Positions 50,808 through 58,806 of a stretch of DNA of 64,000 bases are shown here, one piece after another; positions within the stretch are counted from its first letter, which is position 1; the number at the start of each line of letters is the position of its first letter. The notes beneath the pieces are model-generated. The model ran no database searches and was not told where the DNA came from. It saw only the letters and a program-made list of their open reading frames with translations. Origin of the DNA: Actinomycetes bacterium (GTDB lineage: Bacteria > Actinomycetota > Thermoleophilia > Solirubrobacterales > 70-9); contig BOKP01000001.1 of NCBI GenBank assembly GCA_016861045.1, positions 251,529-315,528 of the forward strand, read 5' to 3'. The translations under genes and the position numbers were made by a program.

Positions 50808-51311
50808 CTAGGCGAGCGGCCGGTAGGCGCCCGCGTGGAAGACGAGCGGGTCGCCCTCGCGCTCGTCGACCCCGATGACGTCGCCGGTGACGATCACGTG
50901 GTCGCCGCCGGAGATCACGTCGCGGAGGGCGCAGCCGATCCAGACGATCGCCGCGTCGAGCTGCGGGATGCCGTCGCGCTCGCGCCAGCCGACGCCGTTC
51001 CACTTCTCCTCGACGGGGATCTTCAACGCCATGCCGGCGGCGAGCTCGGCGTGGCCGGCCCCGAGCACGTTGACGCCGAACCGCCCCGCCTCCTCGAGAG
51101 CCCGCAGGGTCCGCGAGCCGCGATCGAGGCAGGCCAGCATCAACGGCGGCTCCAGCGACAGCGAGTTGACGGCGTTGGCCGCGAGTCCGGCCGGGCCGGC
51201 GCCGGTCAGCGCCGTGATCACGGTCACTCCGGTCGGCAGGCGCGACATCGCCTCGCGAAAGCGCCGCGGCCCGGGCGCGGCGGGAGATTCGGGTGGATCG
51301 GTCGCAGCCAT
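50808..51311 (-). CDS. Flavin reductase-like (FMN-binding split barrel) protein
   Basis: 167 residues from ATG 51311. REAMSRLPTGVTVITAL (~20), GLAANAVNSLSLEPPLMLACLDRGSRTL (~45-72), FGVNVLGAGHAELA (~83) and the late GDHVIVTGDVIGVDEREGDPLVFHAGAYRPL match the HpaC/flavin reductase family, which supplies reduced FMN to a monooxygenase. No monooxygenase gene is adjacent. It is divergent from the cytochrome c gene across 31 bases. Confidence 0.88.
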   Translation of the reverse strand: MAATDPPESPAAPGPRRFREAMSRLPTGVTVITALTGAGPAGLAANAVNSLSLEPPLMLACLDRGSRTLRALEEAGRFGVNVLGAGHAELAAGMALKIPVEEKWNGVGWRERDGIPQLDAAIVWIGCALRDVISGGDHVIVTGDVIGVDEREGDPLVFHAGAYRPLA

Positions 51312-51342
51312 GCCGTGCGGCTGAAAAGTATGATGCCGACCC

Positions 51343-51756
51343 GTGCGCCGACTCCTGGTCCCGATCGCCATCGCCGTCGCGGCCCTGCCGCTGGCCTCCT
51401 GCGGAACCGAGGACGTGTCGGTGACGAGCCCCGACGACGAGGCCGGGGCGGTGCTGTTCGCAGATCACTGCGCCGGCTGTCACACGCTCACCCCCGCCGG
51501 GACGCAGGGCTCCGGCAACCGGTCGCTGCGCGTCCAGGGCCCGAACCTCGACCAGCGCGCCGTCCCCTACGAGGACGCCCTCTTCGCGATCCGCAACGGC
51601 GGCGCCTCCGGCGCGGTCATGCCGCAGAACATCGTCGTCGGCGACGACGCCGACGCGGTCGCCCGCTTCATCGACGAGTACTCGGGCACCGAGGTCGAGG
51701 ACCTTCCGCAGCCCTCGTCGCAGGGCGGTGGCGGCTCGACCGCCGGCGGGTCCTAG
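51343..51756 (+). CDS. Cytochrome c-type lipoprotein
   Basis: 137 residues from GTG 51343. The signal ends in a lipobox (LPLASC, Cys ~20), anchoring it outside the membrane. One CAGCH haem-binding motif (~46-50) and a later Met in GAVMPQN (~92) give a mono-haem class I cytochrome c. The C-terminus is a Gly/Ser-rich tail. It probably shuttles electrons to a terminal oxidase. It lies two bases before the apparent start of serS. Confidence 0.88.
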   Translation: MRRLLVPIAIAVAALPLASCGTEDVSVTSPDDEAGAVLFADHCAGCHTLTPAGTQGSGNRSLRVQGPNLDQRAVPYEDALFAIRNGGASGAVMPQNIVVGDDADAVARFIDEYSGTEVEDLPQPSSQGGGGSTAGGS

Positions 51757-51758
51757 CC

Positions 51759-53033
51759 CTGCTCGACCTCAGGCGCATCCGCGAGGACCCGGCGCCGATC
51801 CGCGCGGCCCTGGCCCGCGTCGGCGCCGCGGGCGATCTCGATCGCCTGCTCGAGCTCGACGCCCGCAGGCGCGAGCTGCTGCCCGAGGTCGAGGGCCTGC
51901 GAGCCGAGCGCAACGCCGCCTCGGACGCGATCGGGGCGGCCAAGCGCGGGGGTGGAGGGGATGACGATGCCGACGCCGCGATCGCCCGGATGCGCGAGGT
52001 CTCGGCCCGGATCAAGGCGCTGGAGTCCGAGCTCGAGGCCGTCGAGGCCGATCGCTCGGAGCTCGCCGCGACGATCCCGAACCCGCCCGACCCGGAGGCG
52101 CCGGACGGCGACACCGAGGAGGACGCGGTCGTCCTCCGCGAGGTCGGCGAGCGCCCCGCGCTCGACTTCGAGCCCCGCGACCACCTCGAGATCGGTCGGG
52201 CGCTGGGCCTGATCGACACCGAGAGGGCAGCCGCCGCCTCCGGCTCCCGCTTCGCCTACCTGCTCGGCGATCTCGTCCTCGTCGAGCTGGCGCTGATCCG
52301 CTTCACCGTCGAGCTCCTCGCAGCCGAGGGGCTCGTGCCGGTCGTGCCGCCGGTGCTGGTCCGCGAGGGCCCGCTGTTCGGGACCGGCTTCTTCCCCGGG
52401 GAGCGGGAGATGATCTACGAGGTCCCCGCCGACGAGCTCTTCCTCGTCGGCACCTCCGAGGTCAGCCTCGCCGCTCTCCACGCCGACGAGATCATCGAGC
52501 CCGGAGCGCTCCCGCTGCGCTACGCCGGGATCTCGACCTGCTTCCGCCGCGAGGCCGGCGCCGCGGGCAGGGACACCCGCGGGATCTTCCGCGTCCACCA
52601 GTTCGACAAGGTCGAGATGTTCTCGTTCGTCGAGCCGGACGCGGCCCGCGAGGAGCACCTGCGGCTGCTGGCGCTCGAGGAGCGGATCCTCGGCGCGCTC
52701 GAGATCCCCTATCGCGTCGTCGACATCGCGGCCGGGGACCTCGGTGCCCCAGCGGCCCGCAAGTTCGACTGCGAGGGGTGGATCCCGAGCCAGGGGCGGT
52801 ACCGGGAGCTGACCTCGACCTCGAACACGACCGACTACCAAGCGCGCCGCCTCGGCTGCCGGTTCCGTCCGGCCGACGGCGCCGCTCCCGAGCACGTCAG
52901 CACCCTGAACGGGACCGCCGTCGCGGTCGGCCGGACCCTGGTCGCGATCATCGAGAACGGGCAGCGCTCCGACGGCAGCGTCGCGATCCCGCCCGCGCTC
53001 GTCGCGGCCGGCGCCCCCGGCGAGCTTCGCTGA
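51759..53033 (+). CDS. serS: Seryl-tRNA synthetase, apparent CTG start
   Basis: 424 residues if translation begins at CTG 51759, where the conserved LDLRRIREDP N-terminus begins. No in-frame ATG, GTG or TTG lies nearby; the next ATG is inside the coiled coil (RMREVSARI, ~80). The N-terminal helical arm (~25-100) binds the long variable arm of tRNA-Ser. Class II motifs: FRREAGAAGRDTRGIFRVHQFDKVEMF (motif 2) and LNGTAVAVGRTLVAIIENGQ (motif 3); TSEVSLAALH binds serine. A frame open far upstream is a shadow over the flavin reductase and cytochrome genes. Confidence 0.93.
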   Translation: MLDLRRIREDPAPIRAALARVGAAGDLDRLLELDARRRELLPEVEGLRAERNAASDAIGAAKRGGGGDDDADAAIARMREVSARIKALESELEAVEADRSELAATIPNPPDPEAPDGDTEEDAVVLREVGERPALDFEPRDHLEIGRALGLIDTERAAAASGSRFAYLLGDLVLVELALIRFTVELLAAEGLVPVVPPVLVREGPLFGTGFFPGEREMIYEVPADELFLVGTSEVSLAALHADEIIEPGALPLRYAGISTCFRREAGAAGRDTRGIFRVHQFDKVEMFSFVEPDAAREEHLRLLALEERILGALEIPYRVVDIAAGDLGAPAARKFDCEGWIPSQGRYRELTSTSNTTDYQARRLGCRFRPADGAAPEHVSTLNGTAVAVGRTLVAIIENGQRSDGSVAIPPALVAAGAPGELR

Positions 53034-53067
53034 GCGAGCGGCTCAGCGCCCGCTTCCAGGCAGGGAA

Positions 53068-53098
53068 GGAGGTGGCGTGCCGTTCCCACGCCACCTCT
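53068..53098. terminator. Hairpin terminator between serS and msrB
   Basis: GAGGTGGCGTG (53069-53079) and CACGCCACCTC (53087-53097) form a perfect 11-base stem with a 7-base loop, plus a G-U pair outside. It lies between two convergent genes and could serve both. Confidence 0.65.
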
Positions 53099-53113
53099 GG
53101 TTCCCCCTCCTGG

Positions 53114-53521
53114 TCAGGAGCCTCGCGCGCCCGCGGCGTCCAGCTCGAGGGCGCAAGAGTTGATGCAGTAACGGCGGCCGGTCGGCGCGGGTCCGTCGTC
53201 GAAGACGTGACCGAGGTGGCCGCCGCAGCGGGCGCAGACGACCTCGGTGCGCCGCATCATCAAGCTGTCGTCCGGCCGCGTCTCGACCGCGTCGCCGTCC
53301 GCGGGCTCGAAGAAGCTGGGCCAGCCGGACCCCGAGTCGAACTTCGTGCCGGAGTCGAAGAGGACGCTGCCGCAGCCGGCGCAGCGGTAGGTGCCGTCCT
53401 CCTTGCTCTCGACGTAGCGACCGCTGAACGGTCGCTCGGTGGCCTGGTTGCGGAGCACCTCGTACTGCTCCGTCGTGAGCTCCTCGCGCCACTGCTGCTC
53501 GGTTTTCTCGAGCTTCTCCAT
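53114..53521 (-). CDS. msrB: Peptide-methionine (R)-S-oxide reductase
   Basis: 135 residues from ATG 53521, preceded by GAGGG; in-frame ATGs upstream would add ~23 non-conserved residues. [32 protein letters not shown] is the family start. Two CxxC pairs (CAGC ~48, CARC ~97) bind zinc. [11 protein letters not shown] and [25 protein letters not shown] hold the active site, with the catalytic Cys in RYC. An extra Cys four residues later (INSC, usually INSA) might act in regeneration. It repairs oxidised methionine. Confidence 0.94.
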   Translation of the reverse strand: MEKLEKTEQQWREELTTEQYEVLRNQATERPFSGRYVESKEDGTYRCAGCGSVLFDSGTKFDSGSGWPSFFEPADGDAVETRPDDSLMMRRTEVVCARCGGHLGHVFDDGPAPTGRRYCINSCALELDAAGARGS

Positions 53522-53543
53522 GTCCGGGCCCTCGTGCCTGGGT

Positions 53544-54419
53544 GTGGAAGCGACTTCCGGGTCCAGGATACTCCTGCCCATCGACGCCATTTCCCGACCT
53601 CCCCACGGCGATCGCGCAAGCTCGGCCTTCTACGTCCGCTCGGGCGAGGGGTTCGAGGCGACCGCGCTGACCCGCGGTCCCTGGGACGCCGGCGCTCAGC
53701 ATGCGGGGCCGGCGGCAGCGCTCGTCGGTCGCGCGATCGAGCGCCTCGACGGGGTCGGTCCGGAGCCGGAGCGACGCCTGGTCGGGCGAATCACGCTCGA
53801 GATCCTCGCCCCGATCCCGATCGCGCCGGTCGCCGTCAGCGCCGAGGTGGTGCGGCCCGGGCGCCGCATCGACCTCGTCGAGGCGACGATGCGGGACGCG
53901 GACGGACAACCGCTGATCAGGGCTCGCGGCTGGCGCCTGCTGCGGCGCTCGATCCCGCTGCCCGCGGGGCTCGCGCCGCGATCGCACCCCGAGCCGCCGC
54001 CGCCGGAAGGGCTCGAGCGGAACGACCGCTTCTTCCCGTCCGGGCACGACGTCGGCTACCACACCGCGATGGAGGGCCGGTTCGCCTCCGGCTCGTTCCT
54101 CGAGCCCGGCCCGGCGACGGCCTGGGTGCGGATGCGCCACCCGCTCGTCGCGGGCGAGGAGCCGACGCCACTGCAGCGGGTCCTGATCGCAGCCGACTCC
54201 GGCAACGGCATCTCCGCCGCGCTCGACTTCGAGCGCTGGATCTTCGTCAACGTCGATCTCACCGTCCATCTCAGCCGGATGCCGGACGGCGAGTGGGTCT
54301 GCCTCGACTCCGTGACGGTCCCGGGGCGCGAGGGCATCGGCCTCACCGACACCGTCCTCCGCGACGAGCGCGGCCCGATCGGGCTGGCGGCGCAGACGCT
54401 CCTGGTCGCGCCGCGGTAG
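53544..54419 (+). CDS. Acyl-CoA thioesterase-like double-hotdog protein
   Basis: 291 residues if started at GTG 53544; the conserved region begins only at [21 protein letters not shown] (~28), so the true start is uncertain and no good ribosome site is visible. [16 protein letters not shown] (~57) marks the first hotdog helix. [40 protein letters not shown] follows. The second hotdog has [16 protein letters not shown] and [23 protein letters not shown]. It resembles TesB-like proteins of actinobacteria that hydrolyse acyl-CoA. It is divergent from msrB with almost no gap. Confidence 0.75.
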   Translation: MEATSGSRILLPIDAISRPPHGDRASSAFYVRSGEGFEATALTRGPWDAGAQHAGPAAALVGRAIERLDGVGPEPERRLVGRITLEILAPIPIAPVAVSAEVVRPGRRIDLVEATMRDADGQPLIRARGWRLLRRSIPLPAGLAPRSHPEPPPPEGLERNDRFFPSGHDVGYHTAMEGRFASGSFLEPGPATAWVRMRHPLVAGEEPTPLQRVLIAADSGNGISAALDFERWIFVNVDLTVHLSRMPDGEWVCLDSVTVPGREGIGLTDTVLRDERGPIGLAAQTLLVAPR

Positions 54420-54779
54420 GGCGTCGGCGAGGTTCGCGCGTGTCGCAGGTCTGCACGTGCCCGTGCGTTCGACGTGCCTGGGGGCTTGGGAAAGGGATGG
54501 GCTTCGGCGTCGCGAGGCTGGGGTGGGCCTTGCGGTGGTCTGCCTCTCCGATGTCCGAAACGTGGATCTCGAGCTTCGCGGCAACTCGAGGTCCACGAAA
54601 GGGGTGCATAGGGACCCGTTCGTTGATCTCGGCAGTCCGGCGCCGTCGAGTGCAACGAAAGGGACGGTCGAGACCCGTTCCGCCGATCCTTCCCTGCAAT
54701 CGCGCTTTCGTGGGACGCCGGGGCGGCCTCCCACGCGGCCCTCAACTGGCTGGTGTGCCCTGAGGTCCGTCGGCGTCGG
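54420..54779. repeat. Non-coding gap with two degenerate 60-base repeats
   Basis: No gene can be supported in these 360 bases. Two blocks (54589 onward and 54649 onward) align with a period of exactly 60: each has TCGAG, then ACGAAAGGG (54595 and 54655), eight spacer bases, GACCCGTTC and a GAT. Each block can fold back through the AAAGGG/ACCC segments. All six frames give low-complexity products. It may be a remnant of a dispersed intergenic repeat. Confidence 0.45.
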
Positions 54780-55718
54780 TCAGCGCCGAACTGGCGTCGC
54801 CGCCGGCCGCGCCCGGGCGGCGTTGGCGGCGATCGCGTCGGTGATCCGCGGCCACAGCTCCCGCGGCAGGTCGTGCCCCATCCCCTCGATCAGCTCGATC
54901 CGGGCGCCGGCGATCTCCCGGGCAACCGCCTCGCCGGCGCGCGGCGGCATCAGCTTGTCCTCGCGGCCGTGGATGACCAGGGTCGGGCAGTCGATGCGGC
55001 GGAGCTCGGCGGTGCGGTCGCCCGAGGCCATGATCGCCATCAGCTGGCGCGCCGTCCCCGTCGGGTAGTGGCAGCGGTCGTACATCAGAAGCGACCGCTC
55101 GCGGAGCCGCTCACGGTCGGCCGGAAAGGCGGGTGAGCCGATCCGCGCGAACAGCCGCGCCACGAAGTCGGCGTAGGCCTCGCGCTCCCGGGGCGGCCGC
55201 GCCAGCAGCGCCCCGATCGCGCTCGGGCGAGGCATCACGCTCGGACGCCGGCCGCCCGGACCCGACATGATCGAGCACAGCGAGAGGACCCGGCTCCGAT
55301 GACGCGCGGCGAGGGTCTGGCCGATCATGCCGCCCATCGAGGCGCCGACGACGTGGGCCCGCTCGACCTCGAGCCGATCGAGCAGGGCGACCGCGTCCCC
55401 GGCCATGTCGGCGAGCGTGTAGCGCGGGGATCCGGTCAAGCCGAGCGCCCCGGCGAGCACGTTCGGAGTGCCGCCGCCGACCTTCGTCGAGAGGCCGATG
55501 TCGCGGTTGTCGAAGCGGACGACGCGGAACCCGCGATCGACGAGCCGCTCGCAGAGCTCCTCGTCCCAACCGAGCATCTGCATGCCGAGCCCCATCATCA
55601 GGAGCATCGTCGGATCCGAGGGCCGGCCGAAGCTCTCGTAGGCGATGCCGATGCCGCCGCCGGCGTCGGCGATCCGGACACGGTCGCGGGTGCGGTCCTC
55701 AACGATCATCGTGGCCAT
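54780..55718 (-). CDS. Alpha/beta-hydrolase
   Basis: 312 residues. LLMMGLGMQMLGWDEELCERLVDRGFRVVRFDNRDIGLS (~38-75) gives the oxyanion region. The nucleophile elbow is VVGASMGGMIGQ (~122), the acid CPTLVIHGREDKLMPP (~248) and the His GMGHDLPRELWP (~285). The family includes many esterases and epoxide or lactone hydrolases; the substrate is open. Its start overlaps the SRPBCC gene by 20 bases, making it the last gene of a four-gene operon. Confidence 0.88.
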   Translation of the reverse strand: MATMIVEDRTRDRVRIADAGGGIGIAYESFGRPSDPTMLLMMGLGMQMLGWDEELCERLVDRGFRVVRFDNRDIGLSTKVGGGTPNVLAGALGLTGSPRYTLADMAGDAVALLDRLEVERAHVVGASMGGMIGQTLAARHRSRVLSLCSIMSGPGGRRPSVMPRPSAIGALLARPPREREAYADFVARLFARIGSPAFPADRERLRERSLLMYDRCHYPTGTARQLMAIMASGDRTAELRRIDCPTLVIHGREDKLMPPRAGEAVAREIAGARIELIEGMGHDLPRELWPRITDAIAANAARARPAATPVRR

Positions 55719-56160
55719 TCTCCAGCAGCGCCTGCAGGCGGGTCAGCGTCCGCCGCGCCTCGCGGTCGCCCGACACCGCGTTGAACGCGCTCGCTGCGAG
55801 CCTGCCGACCCTGCCGGCGGGCAGCGCGAAGCGGTTCTCGTAGTCGAAGCGGGTGCCGCCGGCGACCTCGCTCAGCTCGTAGACGATCTCGGCCGTCGCT
55901 CCGGCTCCCGCCTCGCCGTGCCAGCGGGCCCGACGCGGCCGCCGGCATTCGACGACCTCCCAGCGGACCTTCAGCGGCACCCCGCGCAGCCGGAGCCGTT
56001 GCCGGAACCTGCTGCCGGCCTCGAGCTCGCCCGCCGGCAGGTCGCTGACCGCCCGGTGGATCGTCACCCACTCGCCGAGCCGCCGGGGATCCATGATCAG
56101 GTCCCAGACGGACTCGATCGGGGCATCGACGACGATCGATCGGCGGACGACGTCAGACAT
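55699..56160 (-). CDS. SRPBCC (START/polyketide-cyclase fold) protein
   Basis: 153 residues. RRSIVVDAPIESVWDLIMDPRRLGEWV at the start and VYELSEVAGGTRFDYENRFALPAG (~90) are typical of the SRPBCC hydrophobic-pocket fold. Such proteins bind or modify hydrophobic ligands, and the role here is unknown. It overlaps both neighbours (8 and 20 bases), so it is co-translated with the NAD(P)-binding protein upstream. Confidence 0.85.
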   Translation of the reverse strand: MSDVVRRSIVVDAPIESVWDLIMDPRRLGEWVTIHRAVSDLPAGELEAGSRFRQRLRLRGVPLKVRWEVVECRRPRRARWHGEAGAGATAEIVYELSEVAGGTRFDYENRFALPAGRVGRLAASAFNAVSGDREARRTLTRLQALLENGHDDR

Positions 56161-57085
56161 CGGTCTCCTCCTCCGCGAGAGCGCGCTGGATCGCTACGTT
56201 GAGCGGCTCCGGGCGGATGTCGAAGAGCTCGGCGCCGCCGCGATCGCCGACCGACGTCTCGACGGCGAGTCCGCGGCTGATCTCGGCGGCCACCTCGGCG
56301 GTCCCGGTGGTGACCGCCGCGGCTCCGGCGGCGACGACGCCGGGGCTGACGATCCGGCCGGGCAGCGGCACCGCGAGCGGCGGCCGGCGCCCCGCCTCCC
56401 GGCTGAAGCGGGCGATGACGTCGAGGTGGCGGAGGACGTCGGGCCCGCCGATCTCGATCTCGCGCCCCGCCGCCGCGGCGGTCCGGGGCGCCGCGCGGAG
56501 ATAGGCGATCACGTCGCGGATCCCGATCGGCTGGGTGTGCGAGCGCAGCCACTCCGGCTCGGGAACGGCGGGCAGCCGTGCCGCGATCGACCGCAGCAGC
56601 TCGTAGGACTCGCTCTCGGGCGCGATGATCATCGCGGCGCGGAAGTAGGTCAGCGGCGGTCCCCACCGGCGCAGCGCCGCGGCCGTGCGATGACGGCTGT
56701 CGAGGTGCGGGGAGCCGCCCTCGTCGGGCCCGAGCCCGCCGAGGTAGACGAGGCGCTTGACGCCGGCGGCGGTGGCGGCCCTGGCGAACGCCTCGGCCGC
56801 GGCCTCCTCGCGACGCGCGTAGTCGCCGCCGGGGCCGAGCATGTGGACGAGGAAGTAGGCGGCTTCCACCCCGTCCATGGCGGCGCTCAGGTCCGGCTCC
56901 CGGTCGAGGTCCGCCTCGTGGAGCTCGACGTCGGGGCCGAGGATGGCGCGGGCGCGGGCGCGGTCGCGGACGAGCGCGCGGACGGCGGCGCCGTCGTCGA
57001 GGAGCGCGGCGGCGAGGCGCCGGCCGACGACGCCGGTCGCGCCGGCGACCAGGTAGGTCGGCGCGGCGTCGCCCGCCGCCGTCAC
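56153..57085 (-). CDS. NAD(P)-binding atypical SDR protein (NmrA-like)
   Basis: 310 residues. YLVAGATGVVGRRLAAALLDDGAAVRALVRD is the N-terminal dinucleotide motif (GATGxxG), and ADLDREPDLSAAMDGVEAAYFLVHML follows. The classical YxxxK catalytic pair is not evident, as in NmrA-like and complex-I-assembly relatives. HTQPIGIRDVIAYL (~175) is a family block. It may act on, or sense redox by, NAD(P)H. Its ATG overlaps the upstream stop (ATGA). Confidence 0.85.
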   Translation of the reverse strand: MTAAGDAAPTYLVAGATGVVGRRLAAALLDDGAAVRALVRDRARARAILGPDVELHEADLDREPDLSAAMDGVEAAYFLVHMLGPGGDYARREEAAAEAFARAATAAGVKRLVYLGGLGPDEGGSPHLDSRHRTAAALRRWGPPLTYFRAAMIIAPESESYELLRSIAARLPAVPEPEWLRSHTQPIGIRDVIAYLRAAPRTAAAAGREIEIGGPDVLRHLDVIARFSREAGRRPPLAVPLPGRIVSPGVVAAGAAAVTTGTAEVAAEISRGLAVETSVGDRGGAELFDIRPEPLNVAIQRALAEEETDV

Positions 57086-57705
57086 GCCGCCCCCGACGGG
57101 AGGCCGGAGCGATCGATCGCGGGGAAATCGAGGCGTGGCAGCGAGCGCAGGTAGGCGTTGCAGACGAGAACGTGGATCCGCAGCTGCGTCTGCTCGTAGA
57201 GCCGGGCGCCGAAGCGCGAGAAGCGGCCGCGGCCGCGCAGCCCCGGGTAGAAGCTCTCGACCTCGACGCGGGCGATCAGGCGCACGCGGCCGCTCGCCGA
57301 GTCGGCCCCGTCGCGGTCGAGGCGCTCGACCGACACCCGCAGCGATCCCCGTCCCCGTCCCTCCCGGGCGACGAGGATGCCGCTCTCGATCGGCCAGGTG
57401 ACCCGGCCGTGCCCCTCGCCGGTCTCATACAGCGGCGTCCCGAAGCGGAGCAGCGGGATCCGCCCGAACGCCGTCACCGTGCGTGCCGTCGCCGAGTAGT
57501 GGACGCGGATGACCCCGAGCGACATCCGGCGCAGGAACGCCCAGTAGGCGCGCGCGAGCAGCTCGAGGTTGTCGGGGCCCCAGATCCGGTCGAGGACGTC
57601 GCGGCCGACGACGATCTCGGCCTCCTGAACGGAGCTGACGGCGCCGCGGGGGCGCACCTCCTCGGGATCCGGACGGAGGATCGAGACCCGTGGCGCCCCG
57701 GTCAT
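57082..57705 (-). CDS. Conserved protein of unknown function
   Basis: 207 residues, first gene of the four-gene minus-strand operon. No signal peptide; one weak amphipathic region (DNLELLARAYWAFLRRMSLGVIRVHYS). Beta-rich middle (RIPLLRFGTPLYETGEGHGRVTWPIESGILVAREGRGRGSLRVSVERLDRDG) and a C-terminus with YEQTQLRIHVLVCNAYLRSLP. I do not recognise the family; the tight link to an NAD(P)-binding protein suggests a shared complex or pathway. Confidence 0.7.
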   Translation of the reverse strand: MTGAPRVSILRPDPEEVRPRGAVSSVQEAEIVVGRDVLDRIWGPDNLELLARAYWAFLRRMSLGVIRVHYSATARTVTAFGRIPLLRFGTPLYETGEGHGRVTWPIESGILVAREGRGRGSLRVSVERLDRDGADSASGRVRLIARVEVESFYPGLRGRGRFSRFGARLYEQTQLRIHVLVCNAYLRSLPRLDFPAIDRSGLPSGAA

Positions 57706-57856
57706 GCGCTCGCGCCCGGGTGTCGCGACCGGCCGGAGCCGCCGTTGGCCCGGGCGGTCGGGCGGGGGTCGGTGGGCGGCTGGTTGTCGCTCATCGCGAC
57801 CCGGAAGTGTGACGGAGCGGGCGGGGCGGAACCGGCCGCGGGACGCCGGAACGGGG

Positions 57857-57894
57857 AGAGGGCCGCCCCGGGGTCGGTCCCGGAACGGCCCTCT
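57857..57894 (-). terminator. Hairpin downstream of the NlpC/P60 gene
   Basis: AGAGGGCCG (57857-57865) and CGGCCCTCT (57886-57894) form a perfect 9-base stem around a GC-rich 20-base loop that can fold further (CCCCGGGG). It lies about 35 bases past the stop at 57928. The rest of the 222-base gap shows nothing else. Confidence 0.55.
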
Positions 57895-57927
57895 GGGGGA
57901 GGGTGCCCGCCCGAGGGCGGCCGGTCG

Positions 57928-58464
57928 CTAGAGGCCTCTCGGGTGGCGCACCTTGAAGCTGCCGGAGGTGGAGCGCTTGCTGCGGCTCCAGCCCGGGCCG
58001 TTGCCGGGGGTGTTGGAGGTGTCGAAGCGGAGGCCGGCGACGACCATGTACGCGTGGCCGGGGTTGCCGTAGACGCTGATCCACTGCCCCTTGCCCCTGC
58101 TCCCGTAGCGGGACAGGCCGGTCGAGTCCAGCGGCGTGTCGAGCAGCCCGCCGCCGTGGAGCGCGTAGCTGACCGCGCCCGAGCAGTCGTAGCCCCTGTC
58201 CCTCCAGTCGCCGTGGCCGCCGCCCCACTTGTAGGGCTTGTTGCGGATCCGGTTGGCGGCCGCGATCACGCGCTGGACGCGCCGCGGGGCGTCGGCGGGA
58301 GCGATCGCCCTGCCGTCCACGAGCTTCGCCTTCGACCCCTTCACCGTCTCGCTGGGCATGGTCGAAAGGCCGCCACCGGCGGTCGCGGTGGCGGCCGGAA
58401 GCAGCGCCAGCGCCGCCAGGACGGCCAGCACGGCCATCCGCGGGAAAGTGATGTGTGAGCGCAC
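57928..58464 (-). CDS. Secreted NlpC/P60 cell-wall hydrolase
   Basis: 178 residues from GTG 58464, with AAGGAG upstream. The signal is MAVLAVLAALALLPAATATAGGG. The catalytic domain has NKPYKWGGGHGDWRDRGYDCSGAVSYALHGGGL, with the nucleophilic Cys in DCSG, and the His in NPGHAYMVVAGLRFDTS. Such enzymes cut peptide bonds of peptidoglycan stems during growth or separation. The mRNA leader carries a c-di-AMP riboswitch, which fits the known link between this signal and wall hydrolases in actinobacteria. Confidence 0.9.
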   Translation of the reverse strand: MRSHITFPRMAVLAVLAALALLPAATATAGGGLSTMPSETVKGSKAKLVDGRAIAPADAPRRVQRVIAAANRIRNKPYKWGGGHGDWRDRGYDCSGAVSYALHGGGLLDTPLDSTGLSRYGSRGKGQWISVYGNPGHAYMVVAGLRFDTSNTPGNGPGWSRSKRSTSGSFKVRHPRGL

Positions 58465-58481
58465 GTAGGACTCCTTCTTCG

Positions 58482-58623
58482 GCCTACGGGGTTAGCTGAC
58501 GGGCTGGCGCTAAAGGAGCTTGCGCCTCCGCTGTCTGCGGATTCGCCCCAACTCTTGGTTCCCCCGCTCCCGCCTCTTCGATGGACGGGACTCGGCATTA
58601 CCAATTTCAGGGTTCGCGCAGGC
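58482..58623 (-). ncRNA. Cyclic di-AMP riboswitch (ydaO-yuaA class)
   Basis: On the minus strand the leader carries the ydaO hallmark segments in order: GGGGGAACCAAGAGTTGGGG, GCGAATCC, a variable stem, CTCCTTTAGCGCC, then CCCGTCAGCTAACCCCGTAG. The closing helix is GCCTGCG (58623-58617) with CGTAGGC (58488-58482), all seven positions pairing (one G-U). The ribosome site AGAAGGAG begins four bases after it, so folding can hide or expose translation of the NlpC/P60 gene at 58464. The class senses c-di-AMP and usually turns expression off. Confidence 0.88.
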
Positions 58624-58806
58624 TACACGATCCCCTCCCCGGATGAAGTCCTGCTCACAGAATCCTTGCAGTGCGCTCTCGCCGGTGTGGGCCTCCGGCG
58701 GGCTCCGCGACGGCCGCGGTCGGCCTCGAGCGGCGCTTCGAGGGGTCGCGACTAGGATGCGCGGCAGGTGCGCTCGCCGGCCGGCGGCGGGCGGGAGAGG
58801 AGGAGG

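Noticed and set aside
53439-53543. Longer N-terminus of the thioesterase-like protein running over msrB
   Set aside because: This segment is antisense to the conserved msrB start and shows no thioesterase similarity.
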